A DNA stretch of 64,000 nt from Gyrodactylus bullatarudis (lineage: Eukaryota; Platyhelminthes; Monogenea; Gyrodactylidea; Gyrodactylidae), in assembly GCA_012064415.1 (NCBI GenBank), contig SSNU01000051.1, positions 606,321-670,320 of the forward strand, in the 5' to 3' direction. Numbering within the stretch: position 1 is the first letter of the stretch; the number at the start of each line of letters is the position of its first letter. This document shows, in pieces, positions 9,520 to 23,500 of the stretch. Below the pieces are notes generated by a model. That model was not told where the DNA came from. It was given only the letters and a program-made list of their open reading frames with translations, and made no database searches. Both the position numbers and the translations under genes were made by a program.

Positions 9520-11852
9520 CACTAAACTTCCTAATAATTGTATGTAAGTTTGACTCGCCTGTCAAAAAATGTTTAAATATCTACTAACAAGTACGTCGAA
9601 GATTTTCACATATTTTTACTCAAAATGGTCCAACTTTCAGGAACATTTTTTCACCTTTTTTCTAGTCTAAACTTTTCGAAAATATGAATGAGACATTAAC
9701 TCTTTATTCTCTACCACTTGCTATTTTATCATAAACCTGTACTCTAAAATAAAGAAGTTAGCTTATTTTCAGGCTAAATTCGTTGAATTTGATATCATTC
9801 GATTCAGAATCAAAAGTTTTGACGTTCCTGTGATTTTTTTTTATTTTTTATGGAACTTTATGTGGAACTTAAATTTGGAACCATTTCTCATCAATTTTCA
9901 AGAATTTATTGTGTCTCGATTTTTTTATTTTAGAGACCCCTCTTTTTGATGTTAAACCGAAAGTCTTTCATTCATGAAGAGACCCCCTCATACCATTTCG
10001 TCATCGTAGGTTTATCGTACACTGTGTGATGTTTGTTGGAGTTAGGCCCCCGGTTTTAAAGGATTATACGTCTATCCCTATCGTTTCCCTACAGAAAGGT
10101 TTTACATCAAGGTTTAAATCTTCTGAGGATATGTTGTGCTCCTCCCTCCTTTCTACACAATGTTTAGTACACATTCAGCGTGCGTTAGTGTTGTTTTTTT
10201 GTATACGATACGATATCAAGGATTTTGTTATCATTAAAATTTTTACGTGATGCCAAGAACAAGGAATTTAACACTCAAAGAGAAGAAATCTATCATGCAT
10301 CTTGTATCTCAAGGTCTCAATAAAAATGAGATATCAAATGATCTTGGTTTCACCCCATCACAAGTCCAATCAGCTATCAAGAAGTTTTCACAATTGAATC
10401 CTGAAGAATGCCTGGAGTTAGACTTGATCAAATTCTTCGACTCTAAAAATAGAGCTCTGAAGTTTGAAGAGTTAATATCATTGGTTAAGACTAACTCTGA
10501 ACGTTTAGGTTTTCAAGCTGGAAGAGAGTGGTTGAAAAATTTTTTGAAGAAATATCCAGAATACTCTAGACGAACCGTAGGTCTGAATTGATTAAATTTA
10601 AGTTATAGATTGTGCCAAAGATTTCCTTCACACTGAAGAAAAAGCTCAAAATATCCCAAGATGCTCAGACGTTAGGTGTTGACGAGGCTGCAAGAGTTCA
10701 TGATGTTTCTGTCAGGCAAGTTAAAACATACCTCTCAAATAATGAATTACTGGAGGAATATTCAATGCTTAGAAGTAAAGACTGTAAGCAAATTAATCCT
10801 GCTGTGATGTATCAAAATGCTGAGGTAGATGTTTTGGAATTGATACGTAGAAAAAGAAATCCGACGAATCCACATCCTATTAGGCGTATCGATTGTAAAA
10901 ATCATATGAAGAGATTCGGCAGAATTTTAGAAGGTAATCAATTTACTTCATCTGAGGGCTGGATCAGGTCATTTATGAGGAGAAATGATTTTCAAACTCG
11001 TCATCTTAGAGGAGAAGCTGGCTCTGTAGATCAAGCCCAGATTGACGAATGGGTCTTTGAGAATCGTCATATTTTAAGAGGTTATTTGGCCAGTGATATA
11101 TATAACTGTGACGAAACTGGTCTCAACTATCTCGATGAAGGAAAAGTTACTTTAGAGAGAAGTACGCAAGATATTCGAGGCACCCGTAGTAAGAAAGAGA
11201 GAATAACAGTTTTGTTATGTTGTTCACTTACAGGCATTAAGTATAAGCCTTTATTCATTGGTATGTTAGAAAAAATTTTAATCATCCATGTCAATAATAT
11301 CGTCTTTTAGGAAAATCTAAACGCCCAAGGTGTTTTCGAGGTCAAATCCCGTCAAATTATACAAGTCAGAAGAAATCTTGGATGGATACCGCGATCTTCC
11401 AAAAATGGTATGATGAATTTGCAGACTGGATTGGCGACAGACATGTTCTTCTCCTAATTGACAATTGTCCAGCTCATGTCAACATGGAAGAAAGAGCAAA
11501 TGTTAAAATCCTATTCTTACCTAAGAATACAACAGCTCTTACGCAACCTCTAGATAGTGGTGTCATAAAGGAGTTCAAAAACCATTATAGAACTGAGTTG
11601 ATCAATTACGGACTAAAACCGGATCTTTCCAAAGTCTTGACGATGGCAACAAAAGCATGGGAGTTGATACCACAAGGAAACATGATAAATTACTTTAAAC
11701 AAATCTGCTATATTGAATAAAAATATCAAAAAAGATAGTTGGACCATTTTGAGTAAAAATATGTGAAAATCTTCGACGTACTTGTTAGTAGATATTTAAA
11801 CATTTTTTGACAGGCGAGTCAAACTTACATACAATTATTAGGAAGTTTAGTG
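9520..11852 (+). mobile_element. pogo/Tigger-type DNA transposon, 2,333 bp
   Basis: Terminal inverted repeats of 116 bp (9520-9635 and 11737-11852) start CACTAAACTTCCTAATAATT and are flanked by TA duplications at 9518-9519 and 11853-11854. The arms look nearly identical. One spliced transposase ORF lies inside. The element sits in the 3' tail of the Penelope element, so it is the younger of the two. Confidence 0.93.
10250..11720 (+). CDS. Tigger/pogo-type DDE transposase with doubled DNA-binding region
   Basis: Exons 10250-10576, 10609-11260 and 11311-11720 join in frame to 462 aa through introns of 32 and 50 nt. Exon 1 holds a complete CENP-B-like bipartite DNA-binding region: a helix-turn-helix (LTLKEKKSIMHLVSQGLNKNEI) up to a Tc5-type second helix region ending REWLKNFLKKYPE. 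Exon 2 starts a second such region (FTLKKKLKISQDAQTLGVDE, later SSEGWIRSFMRRND) and then the DDE core: YNCDETGLNY (first D). Exon 3 gives LLLIDNCPAH (second D) and LPKNTTALTQPLDSGVIKEF, the typical family motif. The third acidic residue normally just before the A...AW helix seems replaced by Lys (SKVLTMATKAW). If the 32-nt intron is not real, there are two ORFs and the second would lack an ATG. Confidence 0.8.
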
Positions 11853-11960
11853 TATATCTTTCATATTTGTAAATTATTATTTTCATTCAATTATTTAACT
11901 CTTATCATTTTTAAAGTGATACCACTGATGATCCTTTAAGAAATACGTATTTGGTGTTAT

Positions 11961-14534
11961 TATTATTTTCAATCTATGATTTAAATCTTACATCATAAAT
12001 CCCTTTTCTACTTTTCCAGTTATGATTTTAAGTGGATGTTCGGACGTATTTGAGAATTTACGTCAATTATTGAATTAGAAAGATTTCAACTCTTTATCAG
12101 AGATTTCCAATTGCTCGAAAAGAAGAACCAAGCCAGGAAAATCTTGATCTCGGTTGCATAAAAACATGGAAAGAAATTTCGCCATAAAATTCCAATAAAC
12201 TCTACGAGTCTTTTAACCAGAACATGCCTTGTCTAAAATGGTGTATTGCATTGGCGAAAGAATTCTAGACTTTTAATCAAATGTTATGAACAAAAAAGGA
12301 TAATCACATCTATATTGATCAAATGGGTCTTGAGGGGATTAGGTAGGAAATCAGTTCATGGGATGGATTTTCTTTTGAAAGAGAACATTTGCAATCATGC
12401 AATAACTGATTAATTTGAGGATTTAACCATGGGATCAGTGTATCGCATATCAGGCCATTATTTTCAAAATTAAATTAGATCTTGACTTCGAGATGTTTTG
12501 AAGGTTTCTTTTCATTGTATCGACAGTGTCAATCGATTCGTATCTAAAAACAAAGCTTTTTTTCTTCAACATGCAATAGGTACCGAATTGATGATGACTA
12601 AGTAAGGGAGGAATCCACTCTTTTTCTTATGATAAAGAATCGAAGATCATCAACTGCCTGACAATACAAAAGGTAAAATTGAATAAAAAGAGGTTGGGGT
12701 TGTTTAGTGGATGCGAGAGCGTATGTGTGTGTGTATGGAATATTTGCCAATTTAGATACAATCTTTAAAAAGGGAACAGCAGTTGGTTTCTTTGTCTATA
12801 TTAGTAAATGTAAGAAATACAATTGAATAACAAAATATTCGATAGAAAGAATGATGAATCATCTGATTTTGTTCACAAATTTGAAAGGACATACAATCGT
12901 TTTAGGATTTTGGAAAAAAATTTAGTTTTTAAAACTTAAAATAAATTTTTTGAGATCTTTGAAGTTAACTCGCGGGAAAACCATGATTGAGAAAATATTA
13001 AAATACTAGAATGATCGAATCAGTGGAAAAAGGTCTTTCGTATGGTATTAATTTGAATAAAATTATATTTTTGTGCATTTTTCGGTTAAAGTTAGGACTT
13101 TTAAGTAGTCGGAGGATTCTTTTTTAGATTTTGAAAAGGGGCAGAAAGGAGGGTACACTTTGGTAGATCTAATACACAGGTCAGCCTGTAATCCTATTGT
13201 ATTAGAGGCTTACTTTGCAAAGAGTTATACGGTAAAACTTGAGTCTGTATGCGTAAAACTCGAATCATCCAATGTGTCATATTGGCAAAGGTTTAGAAAT
13301 CCACTTTGAGACTTGATGGATTTGATATTAAGCAGTAAGGTTTAGGAGGAGAAATTTTAACCTTTTCTGATAGAAATATCAATTCTAAGCATTATTTTGT
13401 ATTGAAGCATGAGTCGAAAAGGCTTCAATATTATATCATTCGTGTTTTTCCAAGCAACCGCTAAATTTATAATGAATTCTTACTTCGGAAAACGGAACCT
13501 GAGTATCTTGGCCATATTTCTATGATGTAAAAATTTTTAATTCTCATCTTCATATCAAGACCAGCTTCCAGATTTAAGTAATATTTAATTCTAATGAAAG
13601 TATATAGAATCTGTGAGTAGAAGGAGCCGTTCAAATTTGGGAATTTTTAACCCATAAGTTATGGGTCATAACCAAAGAATAATGATTACAGATTTACCAC
13701 CTAAATTTTCACGCAGAAATCAATTTGTATCCTAAAGAGTCTACATATTGGACAGGTTGGGTAGGTGATTCTATAAACAGATACAGAAAAAAGAGTTTAC
13801 TGGGGAATTTAATGATTCCAGACATTATTATTTTTTAATTTTAACGCTGTAAAAATAATAAACAAAATAACAGTGTTGCATATTTCTTCGTTCCCAATGT
13901 AATATAATTCAAGGGGAAACCATTTCATCAATTTGCATTTCATTTTACAGAATTTCCCTAAAGACACAGGGAAGATTTGTTTCAGAATGTGCAGTTTTTT
14001 CCTTAGATTAGGAGATATTGGCCAAGAAAATGACCATTTCCAGACCTTGAAAACAAAACTTTTCTGATAGAACCATCAATTACAATTTTGTATTAGAGAA
14101 AGTTTCAAAAATGTCCTTCAGTTATAATAATTCAGAATTGAAAAAATCACCGCCCGATTTTCAATGAATTTTTACTACGCTATGACTAAAATCCAGAATA
14201 TCTTGGCCATTTAATGAGTTTCTCAAGTTTTATATTCAAAAATAGTAATCTTATAATTTCCGTGGGATATTGTGGGAAAAATATGCTTTTCACGCTTTAA
14301 AAATGATCTGAGTACTAAATTTTATTCAAAAAGTAAGTACTCTCGTGCTTTGGTTCAGAGAAAAAAATTTCACCCTAGCCTACTCAATAATAATGAGACC
14401 TGAATAATTTTTTCAAGAGAACCCTAACCAACCAATAGAAATATACAGTTGAGGAGGTCTTTGAAGTTTTGAGAGTGAAACATAGATTTTAAAAATCTTT
14501 TTCATTACCTGGTAAAACGATCAATTTTACTTAC
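11961..14534. other. No gene recognised
   Basis: AT-rich, with stops in all frames. I searched the minus strand for the rest of the RasGAP catalytic domain and found no FRxNTLA-like or FLR-like exon. A GT-rich simple stretch lies near 12723-12735. Bases 14258-14320 repeat sequence from 50-115. This is probably more of the RasGAP intron or its downstream flank. Confidence 0.4.
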
Positions 14535-17500
14535 ATTGATTTGTAATCTCTTCGAGTATGATTGCAGAAATATTATCACAGGAACTATTATGATAATCGA
14601 ATAATTTAACACAGCATCTTGACAAGTTGTCCTTGACTTGTGCGGACACAATCTGTTCAAGGCTCTTGAAAACTTCAGCGGAATGTTGAATGATAATCTT
14701 GATAGGGAAGAAAATGATTAACTTAGGAATTAATTATTAAGTCTAGCGGAATAGTGTGGCCAAATTAGAAAATAGAAAAGCCAACCAATCAAATCCCATT
14801 GACTGTACAAGATCATTTGAGTAGATAATTTTAAATTTTTTTGTACTATCTGGCTTTTTAATCCAAAAATCGAGTTTCTGAAATTAAAGAGTCTAGGATT
14901 TGGTCTATTAAAATTTTTAGAAAATTCCCACACAACTTGAGATTGTAATATTGAGTGTAGAGGATTGAATCTAATACCTTTCTACTGTATTGTGAAATGC
15001 AAGATGTAAAAAAATCAAGATGACAAATCTATGAAAAAAAAGTGAAGAAGAAAATATACTTTTTAATCCTTTCGGTGCCGATGGACATTTATGTCCATTT
15101 TCCGATTTTTTTGAACCTTCATAACTCTACCAGTTAGAAAGGTTTCTGGATCAATTACAGTTTAAATTGAAGCCCACAATGTGAACTTGCATTAGAAATA
15201 TTTTTGGCCAAATAACTTGGTATCTTCAACTTCGTATCAATCAGATTTATTATATTAACCCTTCATGTCCCAAATTATATTTTTTCATCATACAAATGAG
15301 AAAATTTGCAACCTAATCAAAATAATTACGCTGGTTCTGAACCTGAATTCCTTTTTGTAAGCCGACTTCTTATTTCAAAGATAATAAAGGTTAAAATTGG
15401 CATTTTTAGGCTCTAAAACCAGTTATCTTCTAAACTATAAGAGGTATCTTTCAGTTAAAATTATCGCTCGAGAAAGTGATGTATTCCACTGGTGGAACAA
15501 TGGGACATGAAGGGTTAACTAATCATATCTGCTCTATTTTCAGCATTGGCCATTAGTTTACTGATGGGAGATGTCTTGTTCTTACACAAAATTCCCTGTA
15601 ACATAATTTATCCCTTGTAATTTTCCTATGTAATTATTTATTATTTACAGTGGAAAGAATAGCTAGTTGTAATTATTATTCATAACAAAGAATGATTATT
15701 AGTTGCTCGATAGGCAAGTGAAGTGGAATCGTTATCATCGCTGTCACGAAGGAATACAATCAATTTTATAGTCTGTTGATTGCTACAGGTAAGAGAAGGA
15801 AAACTGTAGGTTGATTACAAGAATATAATGCAGCTTTTAGGAAAGAAAATGGTCCTATGATCGCTAAGGTTGAAAAAAAATATCAGTGAGAGTAGGAAAA
15901 AATTCTTGGTATTTATTAGATCATAGCAAATCAAATACGCCAAGTCGATTAGTATCTGGTCATTCTTTAACTTCGCTGGGGTAATTCTTGGAATTAGCCC
16001 TAGGTTTTACGATGGAAGGAATCTTTTAAAAGAAACACAAAAAAGAAGTTTTACAGGTAAAGGGGGTGTACGCAGAGAAACATTGATTAAAACCGAGTGC
16101 AAGAGTAAATGTACTTTTTCTATGCAATCGGATTTATTTTGTAGACGGCAATAACTTGGACATTTGAATTGATTTATTTCTGTACTGGATTATAAATAGT
16201 TATTGTAACTGTGTAGAATTATTTTGTTCTTGGTGCTTAGGTAATATATGCCACAAGGTCTTCTTATTTAGTAATGTTACAGTCTACAAATTGATGCCAC
16301 CGAGATTATTACGAAAGAGATAATTTTTGGTTGAGATGTACGCGCGTTTCGTCCTCTTTTGGACTCTTCATTATGCCACAACCTGGGACCTTAGAATTCT
16401 CCCTCATAGGTCATCCAAACACATTTAGACTGCGATAGCCGATTCTAATTAATGTCGCCAAAAGAAGAATATGAAATAAACCTATTTGACATGAAGATGA
16501 GAATTTACTTTTTTTACAAAAAACTCAATACTTTTCTTCGGAAAGTCAGGAAAAATTTATTTTTCGAATTCCATGATAAATGGGCCAAAAAGTTGTGGAA
16601 ATTTTTAAGAATTTCTGAAAATTTTTTTATTGATTTCGATTATTTGAAGCAGTTAAATGCTGATATTCGAGATCAAAATTAGAAAAAGAATTCGAAATCG
16701 GCTGTAGAAACTCACAGAAATGCATTCAACTGCTTCAAATCTTTGAAATCGATAAAAAATTTGAGCTCAAAGGTTGAAAAAGTGGAAATTCGGAGAATTT
16801 TCAAAATTCAAAAAACGACCTAACTTTGGTCAGATTGAATTTTTTTAGGAATTTTTAAAAATCCTCTCAATTTATTAGTTCATTTTTCCATGGAATTCGA
16901 AAAATCAATTTTTTCCTGACTTTTCTGAGTAAAATATTGAGTTTTTCGTAAAAAAGTAAATTCTGATCTTCATCTCAACTAGTTTTATTTTCGAAATATT
17001 GTGTGAGTCCAAACTATTGGGATTCTAATCTTAAATTTTCTTAAAGTGATGAATTACATTTTATCACAGCGTCATATTAATGATTCTGATTTTTAATAAC
17101 AATCACTATGATTTCTAGGGCGACAAAACTATGCAGGAAAAAAACCTCAAAAGAAGTTGAATCTATATTACATCCAAAAACAGTTCTGTTAGAGCATAAA
17201 AAGATTCATCTTTGAAAATTATTTCTCCCTGAAAAACTACTTGGTTCAAAATCATGATAAATATTATGATATTATTATGGGAAGAAGAAAATATTTAAAC
17301 TTACTTCACGTAAACTGGTGTAATTATCGAGAGGTTGAATAGTGAGATAGGTGAAATCAATGTTCACCCGCAGACGTGGATTAATCTCTGTTGAGGTGTT
17401 GTTTTCGTTCATGGTGCCCCTCATAACATTGAACCAGTCGTCAATAGAGTTGATACTCATAAGGAAGTCCCAATTGAAAAGGATGGAACCTGACAGGGAA

Positions 17501-20500
17501 ATTGAAAAAGTATTATGATAAGATCTTGGATGTTCAGTGTGTTAAAGATAACTTAAAAATTGATCATTTTTCTAAATTCTCAAAGACTGTTAACTTAGGA
17601 CTAAAAGCTTACAAAGCTTTAATATTAACATTATTTGATTATCTTACCTCCTAATTACCTAATTTGAAGAATGCTCAATCTCTTATGATTGAACGTATTC
17701 AATATAACTTTTTACATTCTTTATATCCCAATATTGACTCTTACAATGCTCTTATAGCTATATCAGGTCTAAATCCACTTTGGGTCCATAAATTTGCATT
17801 TATTATTAAGAAATTTTCTGAATCTTCTTCTATTTCTGTTAAAAAATATAATTTAAGAAGCATATCCTATGATTTCAATGTTCTAATTTAATCTTGCTTT
17901 AATTGTCTCTCTGCTTATTTGATTGTCAGAACCTTACTGATCTTAAATCAGTTATGGCTCATATCAGGTCTAAAATTGACTACTCAAAATCTCTCCTTTA
18001 ATCTCCCATCCACTAACCAGGTGACGAATCGAATTACTTTTCAGACTATTCTCATGACTGACTCTATACATTAAACCTGCTTTTTCAATTTATATTCAGA
18101 TATATATTTATATAATTCTATAACAGATTATTTTATTGCCATATTTTTTATACTTAATTTTCAAATATAAGAACTAATTTCTAACAAAAAATAGGAATTT
18201 CAGATTTTTTCGCACAAACAAAGATCTCATCAGTGTTCAACAGTTGGAATGTACAATTGGCTCCTACCTGTAAGAAATGGCTTCAAATGATTCTTTTGTA
18301 CACATAAATTTGGTTTAAATTCAATAATGAGGTAGGCTTCAGCTGCTCACAAGATGCAAGCATTTTTCCCTGATGGTTTGTAAATAATTTCAGAGTCTTG
18401 AAGAAAATATACGAGTGACATCTATTTTTTTATTGATTAAGCTATGGTATCGAAAGGGTTAGAGAAAGAAACCTCTACTTTAGAATGTCCAGTTGATAGG
18501 GATACTAATAATAAAGGACCTTGAACAAAAATACATAATGGAAGGATTACATTTTCACTCGTAAAATAACATAGAAATTAGCGAAAATCATCTAACAGGG
18601 AATACATATTTTTTCATTGATACATATTTCTCATGTGACAGGAAAGATAATTGCATGCCTTTTTGCTAATCAAGCAGAGTGATCGTTTTCACATTCCCTT
18701 ACGCCATTATAATGTCTTACATGTCTCGAATCATTTCATGTATTCAATGAAGGGGAAATATTTTGCAATAATAATAATAATATACAGAGAATACTGTATC
18801 TCAGTTCAGACAAATGAAAAAAAATTGACTTTGCATGTCCAATTGTATATTATTACAATTCATGCGAGCTGATTATTAATTTTTCGTTCTATTAGTTAAT
18901 TAATCTCTATATTTTGCCCTTTCTTATTCAAAATGTTGCAAAAACTATTCAAAATTCTTAAGTTTATCCTTTCTCGTAAATGTTCTTGGCGCGTGCTCAA
19001 AAATTGTAATTCTCAATTGAGATTTTGTATATCAGAAAAAAACTAGAAATGTATGGCTTTATAGGAAAAAATAAATAGTTTTTGTTCACCATCAAACATT
19101 TTTTAACTTTAAAGCAGAGAAATACAATGTTCAAGAGTTGGATTCAATAATTTTGTCACATTAAAATTTTGGATTATTTAGGGAAATAATAGTAGTTGAC
19201 AGGGTATATTGAAAAATGCCGGAACACACCACTTTTTTTGAAAAATGCCATGAAATTTTCAACCATAAGTTTTCAACCAAGGTTTCACTCTAAATTACTC
19301 ACCAGTAGATGGGAATTTCAATATAAATCAGACCCTGATGAAATGATGTGTAAGAGAAAATTTTCATAAAAAAAAATTTTCCTAGTAAATGTTTTTTATC
19401 ATCACATTTTAGGTAATTCTGTGAGAGAATTAAGCCTGAAACTTCGATCAGCTATGGTATCGAAAGGGTTAATGTTTACAATTCAAAAGGATATATTTCT
19501 CTCATAACTTGATTCTCTATCGAATCAAGAAATGGCCAGAAACAGTTTTAAAGTTTAATCTCATCATCTATGTTACTCGAATGAAACTAAAGTGTAACAT
19601 TTACTATGTCCACATTTTACCTGATTAGAATGATCTGATTAGATCTGATCAAAAAGAGATTTTTTCCATTAAAATGTTTCACTTCAATCAATCAAAGGGG
19701 AGAAAACGTTTCAGCTAACAGAATAAAAATAGATTGAGGAAAATAGAAAAAGATAAAAAATTTTCTAGTGTCGATCATTCCGAGAGAATTGAAGAGTTTC
19801 CCTTGCTAATAGTTTTCGCTATTCGTCTCTAACATCGTTGTGAAAAGAGTCAGAACTTGCCGAAAAATCATTAACACTCTGAATCGTGAAACATTCTGAA
19901 AAAATTGAGTTATCTTCTTAGCTTTGATAGATATTGGAAGAAATCAATAAATCAAATTTAGCTCCAAAATACCTGTTTATGCTTCTGTAAAAGGAAAAAC
20001 AAAGCTATAGAAATTTTTCATAAAAAAACGTTTTTAACCGATCCGAATTGATCATGTATTCATGAAAAAAAAACTATTCTCAAAGATATAAATAACTTCT
20101 GCAACTTTAATGGAAGAAATAATGCAAATTCAACTTGAAACCCTGAAAATTAAACATTAGGGAACGGTTTTATTTGAAAATTTTCACATTTCTGTTTTTA
20201 TATAGCGAAATTTCGGACAAGACTTGAAGACTCCTTTAAAGTATTAAAATCAAACAGAACTTTGATCCTTAAAAGATCCTCACATGATTTTATTACTGTT
20301 TTCACTGAAAAACCTTGAAGCTTCATCAGCAAAAAAGATATTCAAAAGAATTTTAGAACGTAGTTAAAATTCATTGAAAATCTAGCGGCATTTTTAAAAA
20401 AGTCTGACCTATTAAACTTGAACATTTTGATACTTGATCTTGTATAAAATAATGTTAAGGGCTCATAATATCATAGTTTGAGTAGATTGAAGAATTTTTT

Positions 20501-23500
20501 ACATCTCTATTACACAGCTCATCATAACTTTATGAAATTCTAGGAGTAGAAAAAGGGGTCAGACTGTACGAGGATTAATTATTCTTATTGTGAAAACTGG
20601 GATCGAGAAAGATAAAATCTATTCCTTTTCTATAGAGTTGTTCATGCCAGATGATGGAGTATGTTATGTATAATGAATATAATGGAGAGAGACAGACTGA
20701 TAAAAGCTATTCAAATTACAGGAAAAGATTTGAATCTCTCTGTAGTCTTCTGAAACAGGAAACAATAGTGTAAGAAGGCTAGACTCTTTTTGATCATTCA
20801 CAAACACACTCAGGATATGTTATTCAAGAATTCCATTTCGTGGACTGATCAAAATCAGTGAATTAATGCTTACCAAATGTAAAATTGAATGGCAGCTTAA
20901 ATTTGTTAATCAAGCTATTTCAAAAAAATCCTCTTGAATTCTGTCCTGATATACAAAATGTTATTTGAAAGTTAAAATTTTTGAATCCACGCCAAAAAAT
21001 AGATAGACTCATCCATTTCTGAAAATTCGCTTTAAAGAATTTCGGGAAAATTTCGAGATAATTAACTTCTTTCAAGCTCACCAGAAACGATACTTGATCC
21101 AAAGTTAAGAAGTCTTCAATAAAAGTTAGTAAAATTAGATTTAATCGGAATAGATAACCAACCTTTACCCAAAGCCTCTTGTAGACGTTTCAGTACTGAG
21201 ATAGTCAAGTACCTTCTTCAGTGGATGAGACGCTTGTAACCTGAACTCTCTTCAATTTTATCTTGGTATTCCTATTGGTCCAGATCTAAAAAACCATTCA
21301 AAATTGAACCTTTTTACGGAAAGAGAAGAAGACTATCATAAATTATTGATTCAACAGATGATAAATTTCAGGATTTTCGTGTTTGATTTTTCTACAGGCA
21401 ATCTGATTGGTTTTAAGGTTTATTCAATTTTGAATGGATTTTTAGATCTGGATCAATAGAAATACCAAGGATTTTAGATAAATTTGAAGAGAGTTCGGGT
21501 TACAAGCGTCTCATCCACTGAGGTGGGTACTTGACCATCTCAGTACTGAAACGTCTGGAAGAGGCTTTGAAAAAAGGTTGGTTATATCCCAATTAAATAT
21601 ATTTTTATTGAAGATTTCAGATTCCATCATGGAACAAAACAATTTTCCTATAGTTAAGAAGTTATTTACTGGAAATCATTTGGAGATTTTCAAAATTTCG
21701 CATTTCTTTAAAATTTCCGTAAATTGAAATGATTTGAAAATTATTTTACAAAATCAGGAGTTTACCGAAAAGATGTTTTGGCTGTTAAAAGACTTTTACT
21801 CATTTTCTTGAGTTAATTCCCTTAGCAATGGCGAATTTGCAACTTCATGATTCTATGATTTCAACAGAAGTCTCAATTTTTTCATCAAGAATTCGAAAAA
21901 GTTTTTTTCGGAATCCAGATGATGATGCCCACGTTTACTGTTTTAAAAAAATTTATATTTTGATGCCAAATTCCCACTTTTATTGTCATTAATTTTTTGA
22001 TCTTTGATAATCGGAATTTCCTTGATTATGAACTCCCAAACATTAGATCAGATTCATAATTGATTTTTCTGTCTAATTCTGATCATAGTAAACTATTTTT
22101 GGTCATTCTCTAGGATTTTGGCGCTAAATTGAAATTTGAAAAGTGACCATATTTTCCTTACTTTCTTTTTATAATGAAATGCACAAAGCTGTATGAGAAT
22201 TCGGAGCAAAATTCGAAAGAATAGGTTTGATGCTATTCATCTATACATATTTATAACTATAACTCATATGGAACAGAAAAAGAATAGAGTACCCAAACAC
22301 TAATGAGTTTTTTTTTATTTTAATCAAGGAAAGCTTACCAAGAATTTCATAGGTACCACGATCCTTGAAACTGTTCCTTGTGTAGTTGACTGGATTCAAA
22401 AGGGTTGATAGGCTACCGCGTCTGGATAGCTTTTTAACTTCCTTCTTTTGATAGATTTCCAAGCGGAGTTCTCTGAATTTGGGAACATTTCTATGAGGAG
22501 AATAATAAATTATACAGGTTTCGTGATTTATAAGAAAAAGCTATCACAACTCAATCGAGATACAAAAGCTTAAAAATGTTTACACAGGAAAGAACTTTTA
22601 ACCATAGTTTTTTCTTATAAGTAAGAATGTGGGCCTGTTATCCTGACGAAATGTTAGAAATCAATCACATGTACGAGAAAAAAACGTTTCTCTACCCCTT
22701 CTTCTCCATCTCCTATTACTAAAGAAATAAGCAAAATAAATTTACTTCAAAAGTTGGTTTATCTTTCACATGTTTTTTTTATGTCCTGTATAACCCTTCA
22801 TGACAGAAGAAAAAGAACGACCTTAAACGTAAAGATACAAGATACTAAAGTTTTCACTTTTCACTTGTGTCGTATCATTACAAGAGATCTATAGAAGAAA
22901 TTGATTGTATCTCAATTATTAAATTCTACGGAAAGGTTCTGCAGGTATCTTCATGTTCAGACAGTTATTCTCAAACTGTATCATGTTTCAGCTAGGAAGC
23001 GATATGTTCTTTATCGCTGATAATAAGTTAATCTCACGTGTAGAATTAAAAAGCTGTCATTTAACCGGATATTTATAGCGTGAATTTTCATTCAATTTTT
23101 GATTGACCAATCACACTAGGGATTTTCTTACGTCCATTTGTAGTAAAAAGAATTTCAATGAAAATTCACAGTTATTTATTACCGTTTATGACTATTTTCT
23201 ATCTAATCTTTTGCATAAATTTCCGGTTAATTTGGAAATATTCTTGTTTAGCAATTCAAATTCATGTTTCATTTTGAAGGAAATTTGAGTGGGCTCAGAT
23301 TATCTCAAGTGTACTCTTTGATCAATGATCGATTTATTATTTTTTCTTTTTCATATATATTAGCGGATGGTACATTCATCATCATCGAGGGCATTCTAAA
23401 GGCTCTGGATTTTTGAATATCGAAAGGCAATATTCGCCTCAAGCAAGGCAAGCATATTGCATTTTAAAAAATGCTGCTGGCTTTTAAGGTTCAAGTTTAT

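Larger units (their letters stand above)
6262..11960 (+). mobile_element. Penelope-like retroelement, split by two later insertions
   Basis: Order: partial direct terminal repeat 6262-6540 (homologous to 9258-9510), reverse transcriptase palm 6577-6966, GIY-YIG part 8697-9430, 3' tail 9430-9517 continuing at 11855-11960. Removing 6969-8694 and one TA copy restores a continuous frame across the first break (...GSILS joined to NYKKKTDNGKYL). Removing 9520-11852 rejoins a tail like that at 2.8-2.95 kb. The element is 5'-truncated within the reverse transcriptase fingers and has frameshifts near 6905 and 9120. It is therefore dead, but it dates the two insertions as younger. Confidence 0.85.

Noticed and set aside
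12590..12668. Minus-strand exon-like stretch AVDDLRFFIIRKRVDSSLT ending in a stop
   Set aside because: Has an acceptor-like CAG but no similarity to the RasGAP domain and no phase support; left unassigned.
14730..14933. 67-aa minus-strand ORF just upstream of RasGAP exon 4
   Set aside because: Not in a frame or position joined by splice sites, and the exon 3 to 4 phase is already consistent without it.
16452..16682. 76-aa ORF, and similar ORFs at 43764-44287
   Set aside because: They read through palindromic foldback repeats; residues mirror the arms and no domain is present.
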